A DNA stretch of 64,000 bases from Sphingopyxis fribergensis (GTDB lineage: Bacteria; Pseudomonadota; Alphaproteobacteria; Sphingomonadales; Sphingomonadaceae): NCBI RefSeq assembly GCF_000803645.1, contig NZ_CP009123.1:1-64000 (forward strand). Reading direction: 5' to 3'. Position numbers and translations under genes: made by a program. Within the stretch, counting starts at the first letter, position 1. Each line of letters begins with the position of its first letter. The notes under the pieces were generated by a model, which was not told the DNA's origin, made no database searches, and worked only from the letters and a program-made list of their open reading frames with translations. Shown here one piece after another: positions 17,592 to 26,800 of the stretch.

Positions 17592-17927
17592 ATGCAAACC
17601 ATGTCACTGATGAAAGACCGGGAGGGGGCGTTCGGTCGCGATCATCTTCCGCTTCTGGCCGCGGTAACGCTCCTTGCGTTCGTGTTGCTCGCAGGGCCGG
17701 CGTTCGCCGGCACCGATACGACCTTCGACACCGCGTTTAACAAATTCACCGCGTTTCTCGAAGGCTCGGGCGGCAAGATCATCACGATCATCTCGCTGGC
17801 GCTCGGCCTCGCCGGCATGGCCTCGGGCCGCTTCAGCCTCGGTCAGATCGCTCTTCCCGTCGGCGTCGGCATCGGTGTCGGCACGGGCGTTCCGATCGTC
17901 ACCTCGGCTGTGACTGCGATCATCTGA
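17592..17927 (+). CDS. traA: F-type pilin precursor TraA-like
   Basis: A 111-residue precursor. After a long N-terminal region with a hydrophobic signal (LLAAVTLLAFVLLAGPAFA) and likely cleavage at AFA/GTD near residue 39, the mature protein is about 72 residues with two hydrophobic helices (KIITIISLALGLAGMASG and ALPVGVGIGVGTGVPIVTSAV), the standard hairpin of conjugative pilins. It is the first gene of the tra operon, directly before traL, as in F. Two alternative starts (residues 4 and 7) are possible. Confidence 0.8.
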   Translation: MQTMSLMKDREGAFGRDHLPLLAAVTLLAFVLLAGPAFAGTDTTFDTAFNKFTAFLEGSGGKIITIISLALGLAGMASGRFSLGQIALPVGVGIGVGTGVPIVTSAVTAII

Positions 17928-17986
17928 TGTGGGCGTCCCGGGAGTGCGCCAAGCGCGCTTAACCGGGCAATTGGGGCGGGGCGGTT

Positions 17987-18271
17987 ATGGATCGCTATGT
18001 GATTCCCGGGAAGCTGGATGAACCCGAACGGATCGGGCTCTGGACCATGGACGAGTTCGTCGCGATGGCCGGACCCTTTTTTATCGGGATCCTCGCACAG
18101 CATATCATCTGGGGCATATGTTTCGGAATCCTGGGTTGGTGGGTCTTGCGAAAGGCAAAAGCAGGCCGTGCTGGTTCGTGGCTCCTCCATATGGCCTATT
18201 GGTATCTTCCCAGCGGTGTCATGGGCATCCGGGCCGTCCCGCCTTCATATCTTCGATTGATGGCGGGGTAA
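17987..18271 (+). CDS. traL: Conjugal transfer protein TraL
   Basis: A 94-residue inner-membrane protein of the TraL/VirB3-like group. It begins YVIPGKLDEPERIGLWTMDE, typical of F-type TraL, then has one or two membrane segments (FVAMAGPFFIGILAQHIIWG and FGILGWWVL). It functions in pilus assembly between pilin and the TraC ATPase. traE follows after 3 bp. Confidence 0.85.
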   Translation: MDRYVIPGKLDEPERIGLWTMDEFVAMAGPFFIGILAQHIIWGICFGILGWWVLRKAKAGRAGSWLLHMAYWYLPSGVMGIRAVPPSYLRLMAG

Positions 18272-18274
18272 GCG

Positions 18275-18874
18275 ATGGAAGCGGGATTCAGCCAGGCGCA
18301 GGCGCAGCGCGTTCTCAAACAGCGCAATATGCTCGTGATGGCGAGCGCGGGCCTTGCGATCGTTACCATCTTCTCGCTGATCGCGGCCTCCGAGCGTGAT
18401 CGGGCGATTGTTCTGCAGCCGGTCCTGACGCGGCAGCTCGAGCTGAGCAGCGCGGGCGTCAGCCGAGAGTATCTGGAACTGGTGACGCGCGACGCGGCCG
18501 TGATGATGCTCAATCGCAGTCCGCAGAACCTCGATTACTGGATGGATTCGGTCCTCAAGATCGTTCACCCCTCCGCCTACGGTCGGATCAAGGGCGATTT
18601 GCTCAAGATCGTCAACGACCAGCGCGGCTCCAGTGTGTCGCAATATTTCACGATGGAATCGATGCGGGTGGATCCGCAGAGCCTGATGTCGGAGACGACG
18701 GGCACGCTCCACACGATGGTCGGCCGTCAAGAGGTTGGCGCGGTCAAGCGCACCTTCCGTTTCGACTGGAATTACACGGGCGTCGAGCTCCGATTGATCG
18801 GCTTCGGCATCGTGGTCCCGAACAAGCCGGGTGAAGACGCGCCCATTGGCGCCACTGAACCCGCTCCCCAATGA
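18275..18874 (+). CDS. traE: Conjugal transfer protein TraE
   Basis: A 199-residue bitopic inner-membrane protein of the TraE/VirB8-like class: one N-terminal membrane segment (MLVMASAGLAIVTIFSLIAA, about residues 20-39) and a periplasmic domain that contains SREYLELVTRDAAVMMLNRSP and ends with the strand region YTGVELRLIGFGIV. It scaffolds pilus assembly with TraK and TraB. Its stop overlaps the traK start by 4 bp. Confidence 0.88.
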   Translation: MEAGFSQAQAQRVLKQRNMLVMASAGLAIVTIFSLIAASERDRAIVLQPVLTRQLELSSAGVSREYLELVTRDAAVMMLNRSPQNLDYWMDSVLKIVHPSAYGRIKGDLLKIVNDQRGSSVSQYFTMESMRVDPQSLMSETTGTLHTMVGRQEVGAVKRTFRFDWNYTGVELRLIGFGIVVPNKPGEDAPIGATEPAPQ

Positions 18875-19677
18875 TGGAGATGCTCATGCCTATGGCACTC
18901 GGCACCGGCGGCGTGCTGTTTACGTCGCGCCCAATGGATCGGCTCCAGCGCGTTCTCGGCGTGACGATGATCGGCGCGGCTATCCTAACCGCGCAAAGCG
19001 CCCGCGCGGACGAGACTGTGATGGTCGAGGACAATTCCCGTGTCGCGTGCGTCGCGTCGGAAAAGGATCTGACGCGCATCAGCCTTATCGGTGACGAGTT
19101 CGCGAGCGTGTCGAAGGTACAGCCGACGAACCCGCTGGATGATTTCTCGGTCGTCAACGAGCCGACGCGCGGCGACATCTATTTGTCGGTCCCGGAGGGC
19201 TTTCGCCTGAAAGTCCTGTCGTTCTTCGGGACGACGAAGAAGGGCTATGTCTACAAGTTCGGCTGCCGGATCGAGGCGATCGAGGCCCAGCAGATATTCG
19301 TGTCGAACCCGCTCGCCTTGGCAAAGGCGGAGGCGGTCACGGAATCAGAAGAGGACGCGCCCGACGCGGACGAGACGGCAGTGCGCCTCATCCAGGCGAT
19401 GGCGTCGCAGGAAATCGTCCCGGGCTATCGGATGCGTCGCTCCGCTCTTGTCCCCGTCCAGGCCGGCGATCTCACCGTGCAGCTCGTCGCCGAATATGAG
19501 GGCCTCGATGTCGTCGGCCGCGTCGTCCGGATCGAGAACAGCTCGCCCGCTCCCGTCGAAATCACTGAGGGGCGGATAGCCCCCGTCGACGCGATCGCGG
19601 TGTCGATCGCCAACCCGAAGCTGGCGCCGCGACAGGCGACGTCGGCCTACGTCGTCACCCGGAAGCAAGGGAGCTAA
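18871..19677 (+). CDS. traK: Conjugal transfer protein TraK (secretin-like)
   Basis: A 268-residue exported protein corresponding to VirB9-like/secretin components of the outer-membrane core. A long N-terminus leads to a signal peptide (VTMIGAAILTAQSARA/DE, cleavage near residue 46). The C-terminal half contains RRSALVPVQAGDLTVQLVAEYEG and REN-like strands ending in YVVTRKQGS. In F, TraK bridges the TraV lipoprotein and TraB. It overlaps traE by 4 bp and is 2 bp from traB. Confidence 0.82.
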   Translation: MMEMLMPMALGTGGVLFTSRPMDRLQRVLGVTMIGAAILTAQSARADETVMVEDNSRVACVASEKDLTRISLIGDEFASVSKVQPTNPLDDFSVVNEPTRGDIYLSVPEGFRLKVLSFFGTTKKGYVYKFGCRIEAIEAQQIFVSNPLALAKAEAVTESEEDAPDADETAVRLIQAMASQEIVPGYRMRRSALVPVQAGDLTVQLVAEYEGLDVVGRVVRIENSSPAPVEITEGRIAPVDAIAVSIANPKLAPRQATSAYVVTRKQGS

Positions 19678-19679
19678 TC

Positions 19680-21014
19680 ATGACAGGTCTGGGGTCATTC
19701 CTGAAACGCGGTTCGCCGCGCGGTGAGGCGGCCGTAGCGCCGGCAGTTCCCGAAGGCGCGAGCTTGTCGGTCAACGAAGGCGTCGAAAAGCGCCAGCGGA
19801 TGCTTTTGTTCGGTGTCGGCGGTCTCCTCCTGACCGCAGCGGTCTACTGGTTGTTCTTCACCGGCAATACGGACGAGGGTCCGAATGCGCCGGGCAAGGA
19901 TCTGGCATCGGAGAATATCAAGGTTTCGACCGACGATCTGGCGGCGCGCAACCTTTCCGAAAAGGAATGGCTGTCGATGTCGGAGAACCGGCTGAACAGC
20001 CAGGATAACCAGCTTCGCCGCATGCAAGGGCAGGGCGATCAGCTCGAGCAGATGCAGGCACAGATTGACGCGCTGCGCTCTGAAAATTCCAACATGGCAT
20101 CGGAAGGTACGCGGGTCCTTTCGGCCTATGACGATGAAAATCGCCAGCTGAAGGAACAGCTCGCGGCGGCGCAAGCGTCGTCGCGGCCCTCCGCTGGCCC
20201 GACGGCGCTCTATGGTGCCGGTGGTCCTGCAGCCTATGATGCAGCCGGCGGCGGTGCGATCGCGGGGGCGCAAGCGCGGCGCGAGCTCAAGGTGATCAGT
20301 TTCGCGGCGACGCCGGCAGCGACCGGTGGCGGCAGCAAATCTGCGCCGACCAGCAATCTCTTCGCGTCCGACAGCCCCAATTATCTCCCGGCGAATAGCT
20401 ATGCGAAAGCCCGGGTCATCGTCGGGGTCGATGCAGCGTCGAATGTTCAATCGCAGTCGGATCCGCTTCCGGTGGTCCTCCGTATCGTGGGGCCCGCGCG
20501 GTCGGTTGCGCAGAACGGCAAGGTGCTGACGACGCGCATCGATGGGTGTCTGGTCAACGGCGCAGCGCGCGGCGATCTCTCATCCGAGAAAGTCTATGTG
20601 AAGCTCGCCAAGATGACCTGCCCGCAACCGGGTGGCCGCTATGCCGAAAGCGAGGTCAAGGGCTTCATCGCGTTCGGCGGCAAGACCGGGGTCCGTGGCC
20701 GCGTGGTGAGCCGCGAAGGCAGTTTGACGATGCAAGCATTCTTCGCCGGTCTGGTCGGCGGGATCGGTCGCGGCTTCTCGGCCAACTCGAACAGCTTCCT
20801 CTCGGGGACCACGACCGTCGTCAACGGCGAGCGCCAGAAATTGTCGACCGGCGACATCGCCAAGGGCGGTATCGGTGAAGGCGTAAGCCAGGCCGGCGAC
20901 ATGCTCTCCCAATATCTGATCGAGCGCGCTGAACAATATCAGCCCGTCATCGAGATGCCCACCGGCGTTGAAGTCGAGATCGTGTTTCTCGACGGCGCCT
21001 TCATTCGCAATTGA
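19680..21014 (+). CDS. traB: Conjugal transfer protein TraB
   Basis: A 444-residue VirB10-like core protein. Order of parts: cytoplasmic N-terminus, one membrane segment (MLLFGVGGLLLTAAVYWLFF, about 41-60), a coiled-coil stretch rich in Gln and Glu (about 95-165, RRMQGQGDQLEQMQAQIDAL), an Ala/Gly-rich linker and the C-terminal beta-barrel region (from about 230) with RIDGCLVNGAARGDLSSEKV and the antenna-like helix segment FFAGLVGGIGRGFS. It spans the envelope and links the inner-membrane complex with TraK/TraV. Confidence 0.9.
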   Translation: MTGLGSFLKRGSPRGEAAVAPAVPEGASLSVNEGVEKRQRMLLFGVGGLLLTAAVYWLFFTGNTDEGPNAPGKDLASENIKVSTDDLAARNLSEKEWLSMSENRLNSQDNQLRRMQGQGDQLEQMQAQIDALRSENSNMASEGTRVLSAYDDENRQLKEQLAAAQASSRPSAGPTALYGAGGPAAYDAAGGGAIAGAQARRELKVISFAATPAATGGGSKSAPTSNLFASDSPNYLPANSYAKARVIVGVDAASNVQSQSDPLPVVLRIVGPARSVAQNGKVLTTRIDGCLVNGAARGDLSSEKVYVKLAKMTCPQPGGRYAESEVKGFIAFGGKTGVRGRVVSREGSLTMQAFFAGLVGGIGRGFSANSNSFLSGTTTVVNGERQKLSTGDIAKGGIGEGVSQAGDMLSQYLIERAEQYQPVIEMPTGVEVEIVFLDGAFIRN

Positions 21015-21028
21015 GGAAAGGGCTGAAC

Positions 21029-21856
21029 ATGAAGCTCAAAGTTGGTTTGGTCGCCGCATTGCTCCTCGGAGGCGCAGCGACCGCAGTCTATGCCGCCGAT
21101 CGGCTTGAGCCGACCCGCGTTTCGGCGCTCCTCAAGACTCGCCTCCCGAAAACGCAGGTCTCGCAGATCGACTGCGACAAGGTTGCGGGGCTCTGCGAGG
21201 TCGTTGCCGGCAAGACATTGTTCTACGTCGACGGGACCGCGCGGTATCTGATCGTCGGCCGCGTCTACGATATGGAGTCGCGTCAGGACCTGACGGCGGC
21301 AAAGCTGCTCGAGATGAATCCGGACATGCTGCTCGGTGGTGCGGCGAAAGCTGGTCTCGAGGAGGAAAGCGAAACGCCGGTCCCGCAGATGGCGGCGGCT
21401 GGTCCTGCAGGACGGGCGGCCCAGCCGCCGGCTGCCGCGCAGAAGGTAGACCTCTCGAAACTGCCTGCCTCGGGCGCGATCGTCTGGGGTAATCCATCGG
21501 GCACGCCCGTCACCATCTTCACCGATCTTCATTGCGGTTTCTGCCGTGCGCTCGCGAACGAGCTCGAGCAAATGAATGTCCGGGTGATCGAACGGCCGAT
21601 TTCGACCCTCGGGACGCGCGATCTGTCCAATCGCGTCTATTGCGCCAAGGACAAGCCGCGTGCCCTGAGGGCAGCCTATGCAGGCGCGGAAGTGGCCCCG
21701 GCGAGCTGCGACACCAGCGGCCTCGATGCGAATGAGAATTTTGCCCGATCGAACGGGTTCAGCGGCACGCCCGTCCTCGTCCGGTCCGATGGAACGGTTC
21801 TCGAGGGCTATCGCCCGCGAGCGGTCCTCGAGACCTGGCTGAAGGGAGGCCGGTGA
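21029..21856 (+). CDS. dsbC: DsbC-family thiol:disulfide isomerase
   Basis: A 275-residue periplasmic protein with a signal peptide (MKLKVGLVAALLLGGAATAVYA). The N-terminal dimerisation domain is followed by a Pro/Ala-rich linker and a thioredoxin-fold domain with active-site CGFC in DLHCGFCRAL and a cis-Pro motif in FSGTPVLV. It isomerises disulfides in the many Cys-rich transfer proteins (TraN, TraU, TraH). A TTG at 21011 would extend it, but GAGGAAAGG sits correctly before the ATG at 21029 and the signal peptide begins there. Confidence 0.88.
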   Translation: MKLKVGLVAALLLGGAATAVYAADRLEPTRVSALLKTRLPKTQVSQIDCDKVAGLCEVVAGKTLFYVDGTARYLIVGRVYDMESRQDLTAAKLLEMNPDMLLGGAAKAGLEEESETPVPQMAAAGPAGRAAQPPAAAQKVDLSKLPASGAIVWGNPSGTPVTIFTDLHCGFCRALANELEQMNVRVIERPISTLGTRDLSNRVYCAKDKPRALRAAYAGAEVAPASCDTSGLDANENFARSNGFSGTPVLVRSDGTVLEGYRPRAVLETWLKGGR

Positions 21857-22110
21857 TGGCTCCGGTCGATCGATTGGGCGGCGCGATCTTTGTCCTCTTC
21901 CTCGCGAGCCAGGTCGGGATGATCATCATCGTCAATTCCTACTTCGCGGAGTTCGGACCCGCTGGCCGCTTTGCTCTCATGTTCGCCTTTTTCAAGGCCT
22001 TGGCGATTTGCATGATCCTGTTCGCCAGCATGGCGGGTGGAGCGATGGCGCTGCGGGCCCTTCGGTCGAGGCGCGTTCAGATTTTCGAAATCGGCAACGG
22101 AAGGAGCTGA
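21856..22110 (+). CDS. Small two-helix membrane protein of the tra operon
   Basis: An 84-residue protein starting MAPVDRLGG, with two predicted membrane segments (AIFVLFLASQVGMIIIVNSY and FALMFAFFKALAICMILFAS) and a basic C-terminus. The ATG overlaps the dsbC stop as TGATG. No named F homologue is recognised. The position between dsbC and traV suggests an accessory role in the inner-membrane complex. Confidence 0.65.
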   Translation: MAPVDRLGGAIFVLFLASQVGMIIIVNSYFAEFGPAGRFALMFAFFKALAICMILFASMAGGAMALRALRSRRVQIFEIGNGRS

Positions 22111-22114
22111 CGAC

Positions 22115-22741
22115 ATGCGTAGCTTGGGTCTGCTTGCAGGTGCTTGCCTCATTTGCCTCGGCGGGTGTGCCTCGCTGGGGGGCAACGTCAAAGGCAATTT
22201 CATTTGCCGTGCGCCCGACGGGATTTGTTCGCCCACATCGAACATCGATGACCAGGCGATCGCCTCGATGACCGGCGGCGTGGCATCGGGTGCGGTTGCC
22301 GGTGCAGTAACCGCCGATCCCGCTGCGCCGCGTTCGGCGGGGTCGTTGAAGGTCGTGCTGCCGGCGCGAACCGACCGGTTCGGTCGCTGGCGCGATGAAA
22401 CGGTCGTGTACGTCGAACCGCAGCTTGCCGGCGCAGCAAGCGACGATCGCCGATTGGCGGCCTCGGTTTCCTCGGCCCCGGCACGCTTGTCGCTGGTCGA
22501 GCTCGCGGCGGGCGCGCCGGCGCCCGCCGAGATAGCGAGCGCGTCGGTACCGACGTCGGGCAAGCCGGTTTCAGGCGAAAATTTCCGAGCCGAAGTTGAA
22601 CGCCGGCTGGCTGCTGGTCGCAAGGGTCCCGAGCCGGTGGCGGTGCCGCCCTCCGAAAGCGAAGCCGCCGCTGCAGCCGCCGACCATGCGGTCGTGTCTG
22701 CGCCTGCACTGGCTGCTCAACCCGCTCCGGATGGCCAGTAA
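22115..22741 (+). CDS. traV: Conjugal transfer lipoprotein TraV
   Basis: A 208-residue outer-membrane lipoprotein. The N-terminus MRSLGLLAGACLICLGGCAS has a lipobox LGGC, and the following NFICRAPDGICSPTS carries the paired cysteines characteristic of F-type TraV. The rest is Ala/Pro-rich and variable. The start at 22115 is chosen because it gives the signal sequence and follows GGAAGGAGCTGACG. It overlaps traC by one base. TraV anchors TraK in the outer membrane (VirB7-like role). Confidence 0.85.
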   Translation: MRSLGLLAGACLICLGGCASLGGNVKGNFICRAPDGICSPTSNIDDQAIASMTGGVASGAVAGAVTADPAAPRSAGSLKVVLPARTDRFGRWRDETVVYVEPQLAGAASDDRRLAASVSSAPARLSLVELAAGAPAPAEIASASVPTSGKPVSGENFRAEVERRLAAGRKGPEPVAVPPSESEAAAAAADHAVVSAPALAAQPAPDGQ

Positions 22742-25317
22742 TGGCGGGGTGGTTCGACAAGCTGCTCGGTGATCTGCTCGGCGGGCCGCGCAAGGTCGAC
22801 AAGGCCGTCCCGTCGACGTCGATCCCGATGTTCGCCGATTGGCTGCCCTATCGGAGCTTCGACCAGAAGAACGGACTATATTACAACAGCGCATCGCGGG
22901 GCTGGATCCTCGAGGTGTCTCCGCTGGTCGGTGCCGACGACAGGACGAGCGAGATCATTTCGCAGTTTCTGTCCGAAGGCATCCCGGACAAGACGTCGAT
23001 CCAGATCCTGCAATGGATGAGTCCGCGCATCGCGGAACGGATGGTCCAATGGTTCATCCCGCGCCAGATGGCGAAGGGCGTCTATGAGCGGATTGCTCAG
23101 CACCGCGCCGATTATCTCGAGGGCGGCGTGTGGTCGAGTCTGTCGGCGGACGCGCCCTTTCATCTCCGTTCGCACCGCGTTTTCGTTTCGCTTGGCGTTC
23201 CGGAGGGCGCGAAGGTCAGCGACGAGGAGCTGATCACCCTTCGGGAGTCGATGGCGTCGATGCTTCGCTCGATCGACGTCGAGGCGCAGATTCTCGATCC
23301 CGTTGGCCTTCTGAAGCTCGTCGACGATCTGACGTCGCCAACCACAGTGTCGGGGGAAGATGTCGTTGATTACAATCGCTTCGATCCGATCGCGGACCAA
23401 GCGGTGCGCCGCGATATGGAGATCGTCACCGATCCCAATCGCATCCTGATCCGAACGGAGCGTTTTCGCGCGCTCGGCGCGCTGCAGGACGGCGTGCCGG
23501 ACATCGGCGAGATCGTGCCCGATCGCTTCGACATTCGCTGTTACGCGATCCGCAACCTCCCGCCGCGCTGGGCGCCTTGGGACACGGTAAAGCTCATCGG
23601 CGATCCCTATTTCGACAAGCTTCGGATGCCCTGTCCGGTGGCGACGATGCTCACCATCACCTATCCCGACGAACAGGCGGCGACGTCGCGCGCGGCGTTC
23701 AAGTTCATGCGGACCACCAGCCTCGCGAATTCGCAGAGCGCGAAGTTTACTCCGCAAATCCGCGACCAGTCTCGCGAGTGGGAATATGTCCAGGACCAGC
23801 TCCGGCAGGGACAGAAGCTCGTGCGCGTCTTCTACAGCGTGATGAGCGTCTCGCCTTACGGTGAGGGCGATCGGCACGAACGCAATCTCAAGGCGGTCTA
23901 CAAGGCGGCGGGTTGGGAGCTTCAGGACGAACGCTATTTGCAGATGGCGGGGCTGATCTCGGTCATGCCGCTCACGATGGCCAACGGCCTCGCGAAGGAC
24001 TTTGAGCGGCTGAAACGCTTCCGCACGATGCTGACCACGACGGTTGCCAATATTGCGCCGCTGCAGGGCGAATATAATGGCGGGCCGATCCCCCATTTGT
24101 TGCTCCTAGGTCGCCGCGGTCAGCCCTTCTTCTGGTCGCCATTCGAGAACAGCGCCGGCAACCATAATGTCGCGGTCTTCGGCAAGTCCGGCTCGGGCAA
24201 GTCCGTGGCCCTGCAGGAAATCACCTCGGCGCTGGTCGGCGCCGGCGCGAAGGTCATCGTGATCGATGACGGCCGCAGCTTCGAGCATAGCTGCAAGCTG
24301 CAGGGTGGCGCATTCGTCGAGTTCACGATGAGCTCTGGTTTCTGCCTCAATCCCTTCTCGATGATCGACGCGGCGGAGGCGGAGCGCGACGAAGATTATC
24401 GGCTCGATTGCATCGCCATGCTGAAGGCGATCATCGGTCAGATGGGTCGCCATATCGACCGCCTCAACGATACCGAGCGCGGCCTGATCGACGCCGCGGT
24501 CAACGCCGAATGGGAAAAGAATGGCGCCGAAGGTTCGATCGACGGGGTGATCGAAGCCTTGATCGCAAGGCAGCATATCCAGGGCGAAGAGCTCGCGATC
24601 GCGATGCGACCATTTTCCAGCGCCGGAACCTATGGCCGCTTCTTCACAGGGCAATCGACCTTGAAGATCGGCGCCGATCTGACCGTGTTCGAGCTCTCGG
24701 ACCTGTCGGCGCGCGAAGAGCTGCGTTCGGTGGTCCTGACGGCCATCATGTTCCTGTCGAGCCAGGCGATGCGGAAGGATCGCAGCACCCGCAAGGCACT
24801 GCTGCTCGACGAGGCTTGGCAGCTCCTAAAGGGCGGGTCGATGGCCGATTTCGTCGAGACCTACGCCCGAACCTGCCGCAAATATGGCGCGTCGCTCATC
24901 ACCGCCACCCAATCGCTCAACGACTATTACAAGTCGGAAGGATCGATCGCGGCGCTCGAGAACAGCGACTGGTTCCTGATCCTTCAGCAGAAGCCCGAGA
25001 CCATCGCGGACTTCAAGAAGCTCGACCGCTTCGACATGAATGATGCGGTCGAAGCGATGATGCGGTCGCTGAAACGAAATGGCACCGAATATTCGGACGT
25101 GCTCATCAAGGGGCCCGAGATGCTCGCGATGGGCCGTCTGGTGCTCGATCCCTATTCGGCGACGCTCTATTCCTCGAGCCCTCAGGTCTTCGCCGCGATC
25201 GACGCGAAGACCGCCGCCGGCATGAGCATGGCGGAGGCGATCGAGGAAGTCGCCTTCCCCGGATCGGTGCAGGAACAGCGGGGCGTCCGCGCCGATTATG
25301 CGGAAGCTGCAGAATGA
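22741..25317 (+). CDS. traC: Type-F conjugation ATPase TraC
   Basis: An 858-residue VirB4-like ATPase that energises pilus assembly at the cytoplasmic membrane. Seen: the F-type N-terminal domain (FADWLPYRSFDQKNGLYY), Walker A GKSGSGKS at residues 482-488, Walker B with LLLDEAW (Asp690, Glu691) and the downstream RKYGASLITATQSLNDYY motif. Length is usual. It is the central gene of the operon and overlaps the next gene by 4 bp. Confidence 0.96.
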   Translation: MAGWFDKLLGDLLGGPRKVDKAVPSTSIPMFADWLPYRSFDQKNGLYYNSASRGWILEVSPLVGADDRTSEIISQFLSEGIPDKTSIQILQWMSPRIAERMVQWFIPRQMAKGVYERIAQHRADYLEGGVWSSLSADAPFHLRSHRVFVSLGVPEGAKVSDEELITLRESMASMLRSIDVEAQILDPVGLLKLVDDLTSPTTVSGEDVVDYNRFDPIADQAVRRDMEIVTDPNRILIRTERFRALGALQDGVPDIGEIVPDRFDIRCYAIRNLPPRWAPWDTVKLIGDPYFDKLRMPCPVATMLTITYPDEQAATSRAAFKFMRTTSLANSQSAKFTPQIRDQSREWEYVQDQLRQGQKLVRVFYSVMSVSPYGEGDRHERNLKAVYKAAGWELQDERYLQMAGLISVMPLTMANGLAKDFERLKRFRTMLTTTVANIAPLQGEYNGGPIPHLLLLGRRGQPFFWSPFENSAGNHNVAVFGKSGSGKSVALQEITSALVGAGAKVIVIDDGRSFEHSCKLQGGAFVEFTMSSGFCLNPFSMIDAAEAERDEDYRLDCIAMLKAIIGQMGRHIDRLNDTERGLIDAAVNAEWEKNGAEGSIDGVIEALIARQHIQGEELAIAMRPFSSAGTYGRFFTGQSTLKIGADLTVFELSDLSAREELRSVVLTAIMFLSSQAMRKDRSTRKALLLDEAWQLLKGGSMADFVETYARTCRKYGASLITATQSLNDYYKSEGSIAALENSDWFLILQQKPETIADFKKLDRFDMNDAVEAMMRSLKRNGTEYSDVLIKGPEMLAMGRLVLDPYSATLYSSSPQVFAAIDAKTAAGMSMAEAIEEVAFPGSVQEQRGVRADYAEAAE

Positions 25318-25673
25318 CGGCGCTGGCAACCTCGCGGATGCGGAAGCCCGCTATCGCGCCTCGGCGGTTGTTCCAGGACATCGCCTATTCGCTCGTTTCG
25401 GTCAGTTGCTGGCTGGCGATCAATTGCCTTGCTGCTGCAGGGGTGATGCTCGGTTTCTTCGCCTTGATGGCCAATCTCAGCGTCGACCAGTTTTTCGCCG
25501 AAACGGCCAATCTCTCCAATCACTATCTCGCGGCCGACAGCGAGCGCCGCTCCGAATTCTCCGAGATCCTTTTGTATCTCTTCGGCGGTCTGGTGCTGTT
25601 CTTCTGCATCACGCGGCGCGCTGCGCTGCTCTCGGGCACCGCAACATCCAAGGGGGACATGTCCAATGACTGA
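25314..25673 (+). CDS. Small membrane protein between traC and trbI
   Basis: A 119-residue protein with two membrane segments (residues about 31-51 CWLAINCLAAAGVMLGFFAL and 87-99 LLYLFGGLVLFFC) separated by a polar, probably periplasmic, stretch. Start and stop overlap with traC and trbI. It has no F homologue that I recognise, but its placement within the translationally coupled operon makes it a likely transfer component. Confidence 0.65.
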   Translation: MTALATSRMRKPAIAPRRLFQDIAYSLVSVSCWLAINCLAAAGVMLGFFALMANLSVDQFFAETANLSNHYLAADSERRSEFSEILLYLFGGLVLFFCITRRAALLSGTATSKGDMSND

Positions 25674-26247
25674 GCAACTGGCTTTGACCATCGGCGGGGA
25701 ACCGCTCGTTCCTCCGACTGAGGCCGCGGCGGCGCCCCCTTCCCGTCGCCGCGGTTTCGCCGGCTTCTCATGGGGGCAAATTGCGGGCGGCACCGCCCTT
25801 GTCGCGGCACTGCTCTGGGGTGGATGGGCCACGCGCGAGCTCATGATCCTGAAGGAACGACGGATCGTGTCGATCAGCCTCGCCGGGATGGCGAATGATT
25901 TCATCATGGCGGAGGCCCGATCGGGCGCGAGCCCCGAGCAGGTTGATTCCGATACGCGCCATTTCATGGCCGCCATGCAGCGCACCCTTCAGGAGCGCGC
26001 GGCCGCCGGCGAGACGATCGTCGTGAGCGAGGCAGTTGTAGCGGCCTCGATGCCCGACATCACACCGGAGATCCGCGCGGCGGTCGGCGAGTTCATCAAG
26101 CGCAACCCGCCGCCGCGCGTAGCGACCGCTGCGCCGGCGCCTGCACCGGCGATGCCCGGAATGATGCCGACAGCGCCGGTGCAGGCGCCGCCAGCGGCGA
26201 ATCCGGTGTTCGGTGGCGGCGGTCTGCTGCCCGGCGGCGGGCAGTGA
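25666..26247 (+). CDS. trbI: Type-F conjugative transfer protein TrbI
   Basis: A 193-residue bitopic inner-membrane protein. It has a cytoplasmic N-terminus, one membrane segment (IAGGTALVAALLWGGWATRE), the family block ILKERRIVSISLAGMANDFI and a Pro/Ala-rich C-terminal tail. TrbI affects pilus retraction in F. Gene order traC-x-trbI-traW agrees with F-type operons. Confidence 0.8.
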   Translation: MTEQLALTIGGEPLVPPTEAAAAPPSRRRGFAGFSWGQIAGGTALVAALLWGGWATRELMILKERRIVSISLAGMANDFIMAEARSGASPEQVDSDTRHFMAAMQRTLQERAAAGETIVVSEAVVAASMPDITPEIRAAVGEFIKRNPPPRVATAAPAPAPAMPGMMPTAPVQAPPAANPVFGGGGLLPGGGQ

Positions 26248-26251
26248 GATC

Positions 26252-26800
26252 ATGGGACGCATTCGCTCGCCCATGCTGCGAAATTCGCTGTTTGCTGTCG
26301 GCCTGGTAGCAGGAACGAGCGCGTGGTTGTCGCTCGACGCCTACGCGCAGAGCCATGGGTTCTTCATTAATCGTTCGCCCTCCTTGCCGAACTGGGCCTA
26401 TTATTTCGAGCGCGGGAAGGCTGTGAAGCGCGGCGAAGTGGCGTTTTTTGCGCCGCCGTCCAATGCCCTCGTCCATGCCCATTTTGGAGCCGAGCCGCCC
26501 GTGTTCGGCAAGATCGTTTATGGTCTGCCCGGTGATATTGTGACGCATCGCGGAGCGGATGTGGTTGTGAGCTGGGCCGCCGGCGCCGGCAACGAAGCTC
26601 CGTCGGAACAGCTGGTCGCAAAGCTCAAGCCCGTGTCGTCTGCCGGCGAAGAACTGGAGCCCGGGCCGACAGGCGTGATCCCGAACGACTGCTATTATAT
26701 GGGTAGTCCCCATCCTGACGGATTTGACAGCCGTTATGCTGCAATCGGGTTTGTCTGCGCCAGGCAGATTGTCGGCGTATCGAAGTGGTCGTTGCTGTGA
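26252..26800 (+). CDS. S26-family signal peptidase (TraF-like of RP4 type)
   Basis: A 182-residue membrane-anchored serine peptidase of family S26. An N-terminal helix (RNSLFAVGLVAGTSAWLSL) precedes the catalytic serine in FFINRSPSLPNWAY, and the catalytic lysine lies in GKIVYGLPGD. The C-terminal GVIPNDCYYMGSPHPDGFDSRYAAIG is box E of the family. It probably matures the pilin or other tra precursors. Start 26252 follows GTGAG just after the trbI stop. Confidence 0.88.
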   Translation: MGRIRSPMLRNSLFAVGLVAGTSAWLSLDAYAQSHGFFINRSPSLPNWAYYFERGKAVKRGEVAFFAPPSNALVHAHFGAEPPVFGKIVYGLPGDIVTHRGADVVVSWAAGAGNEAPSEQLVAKLKPVSSAGEELEPGPTGVIPNDCYYMGSPHPDGFDSRYAAIGFVCARQIVGVSKWSLL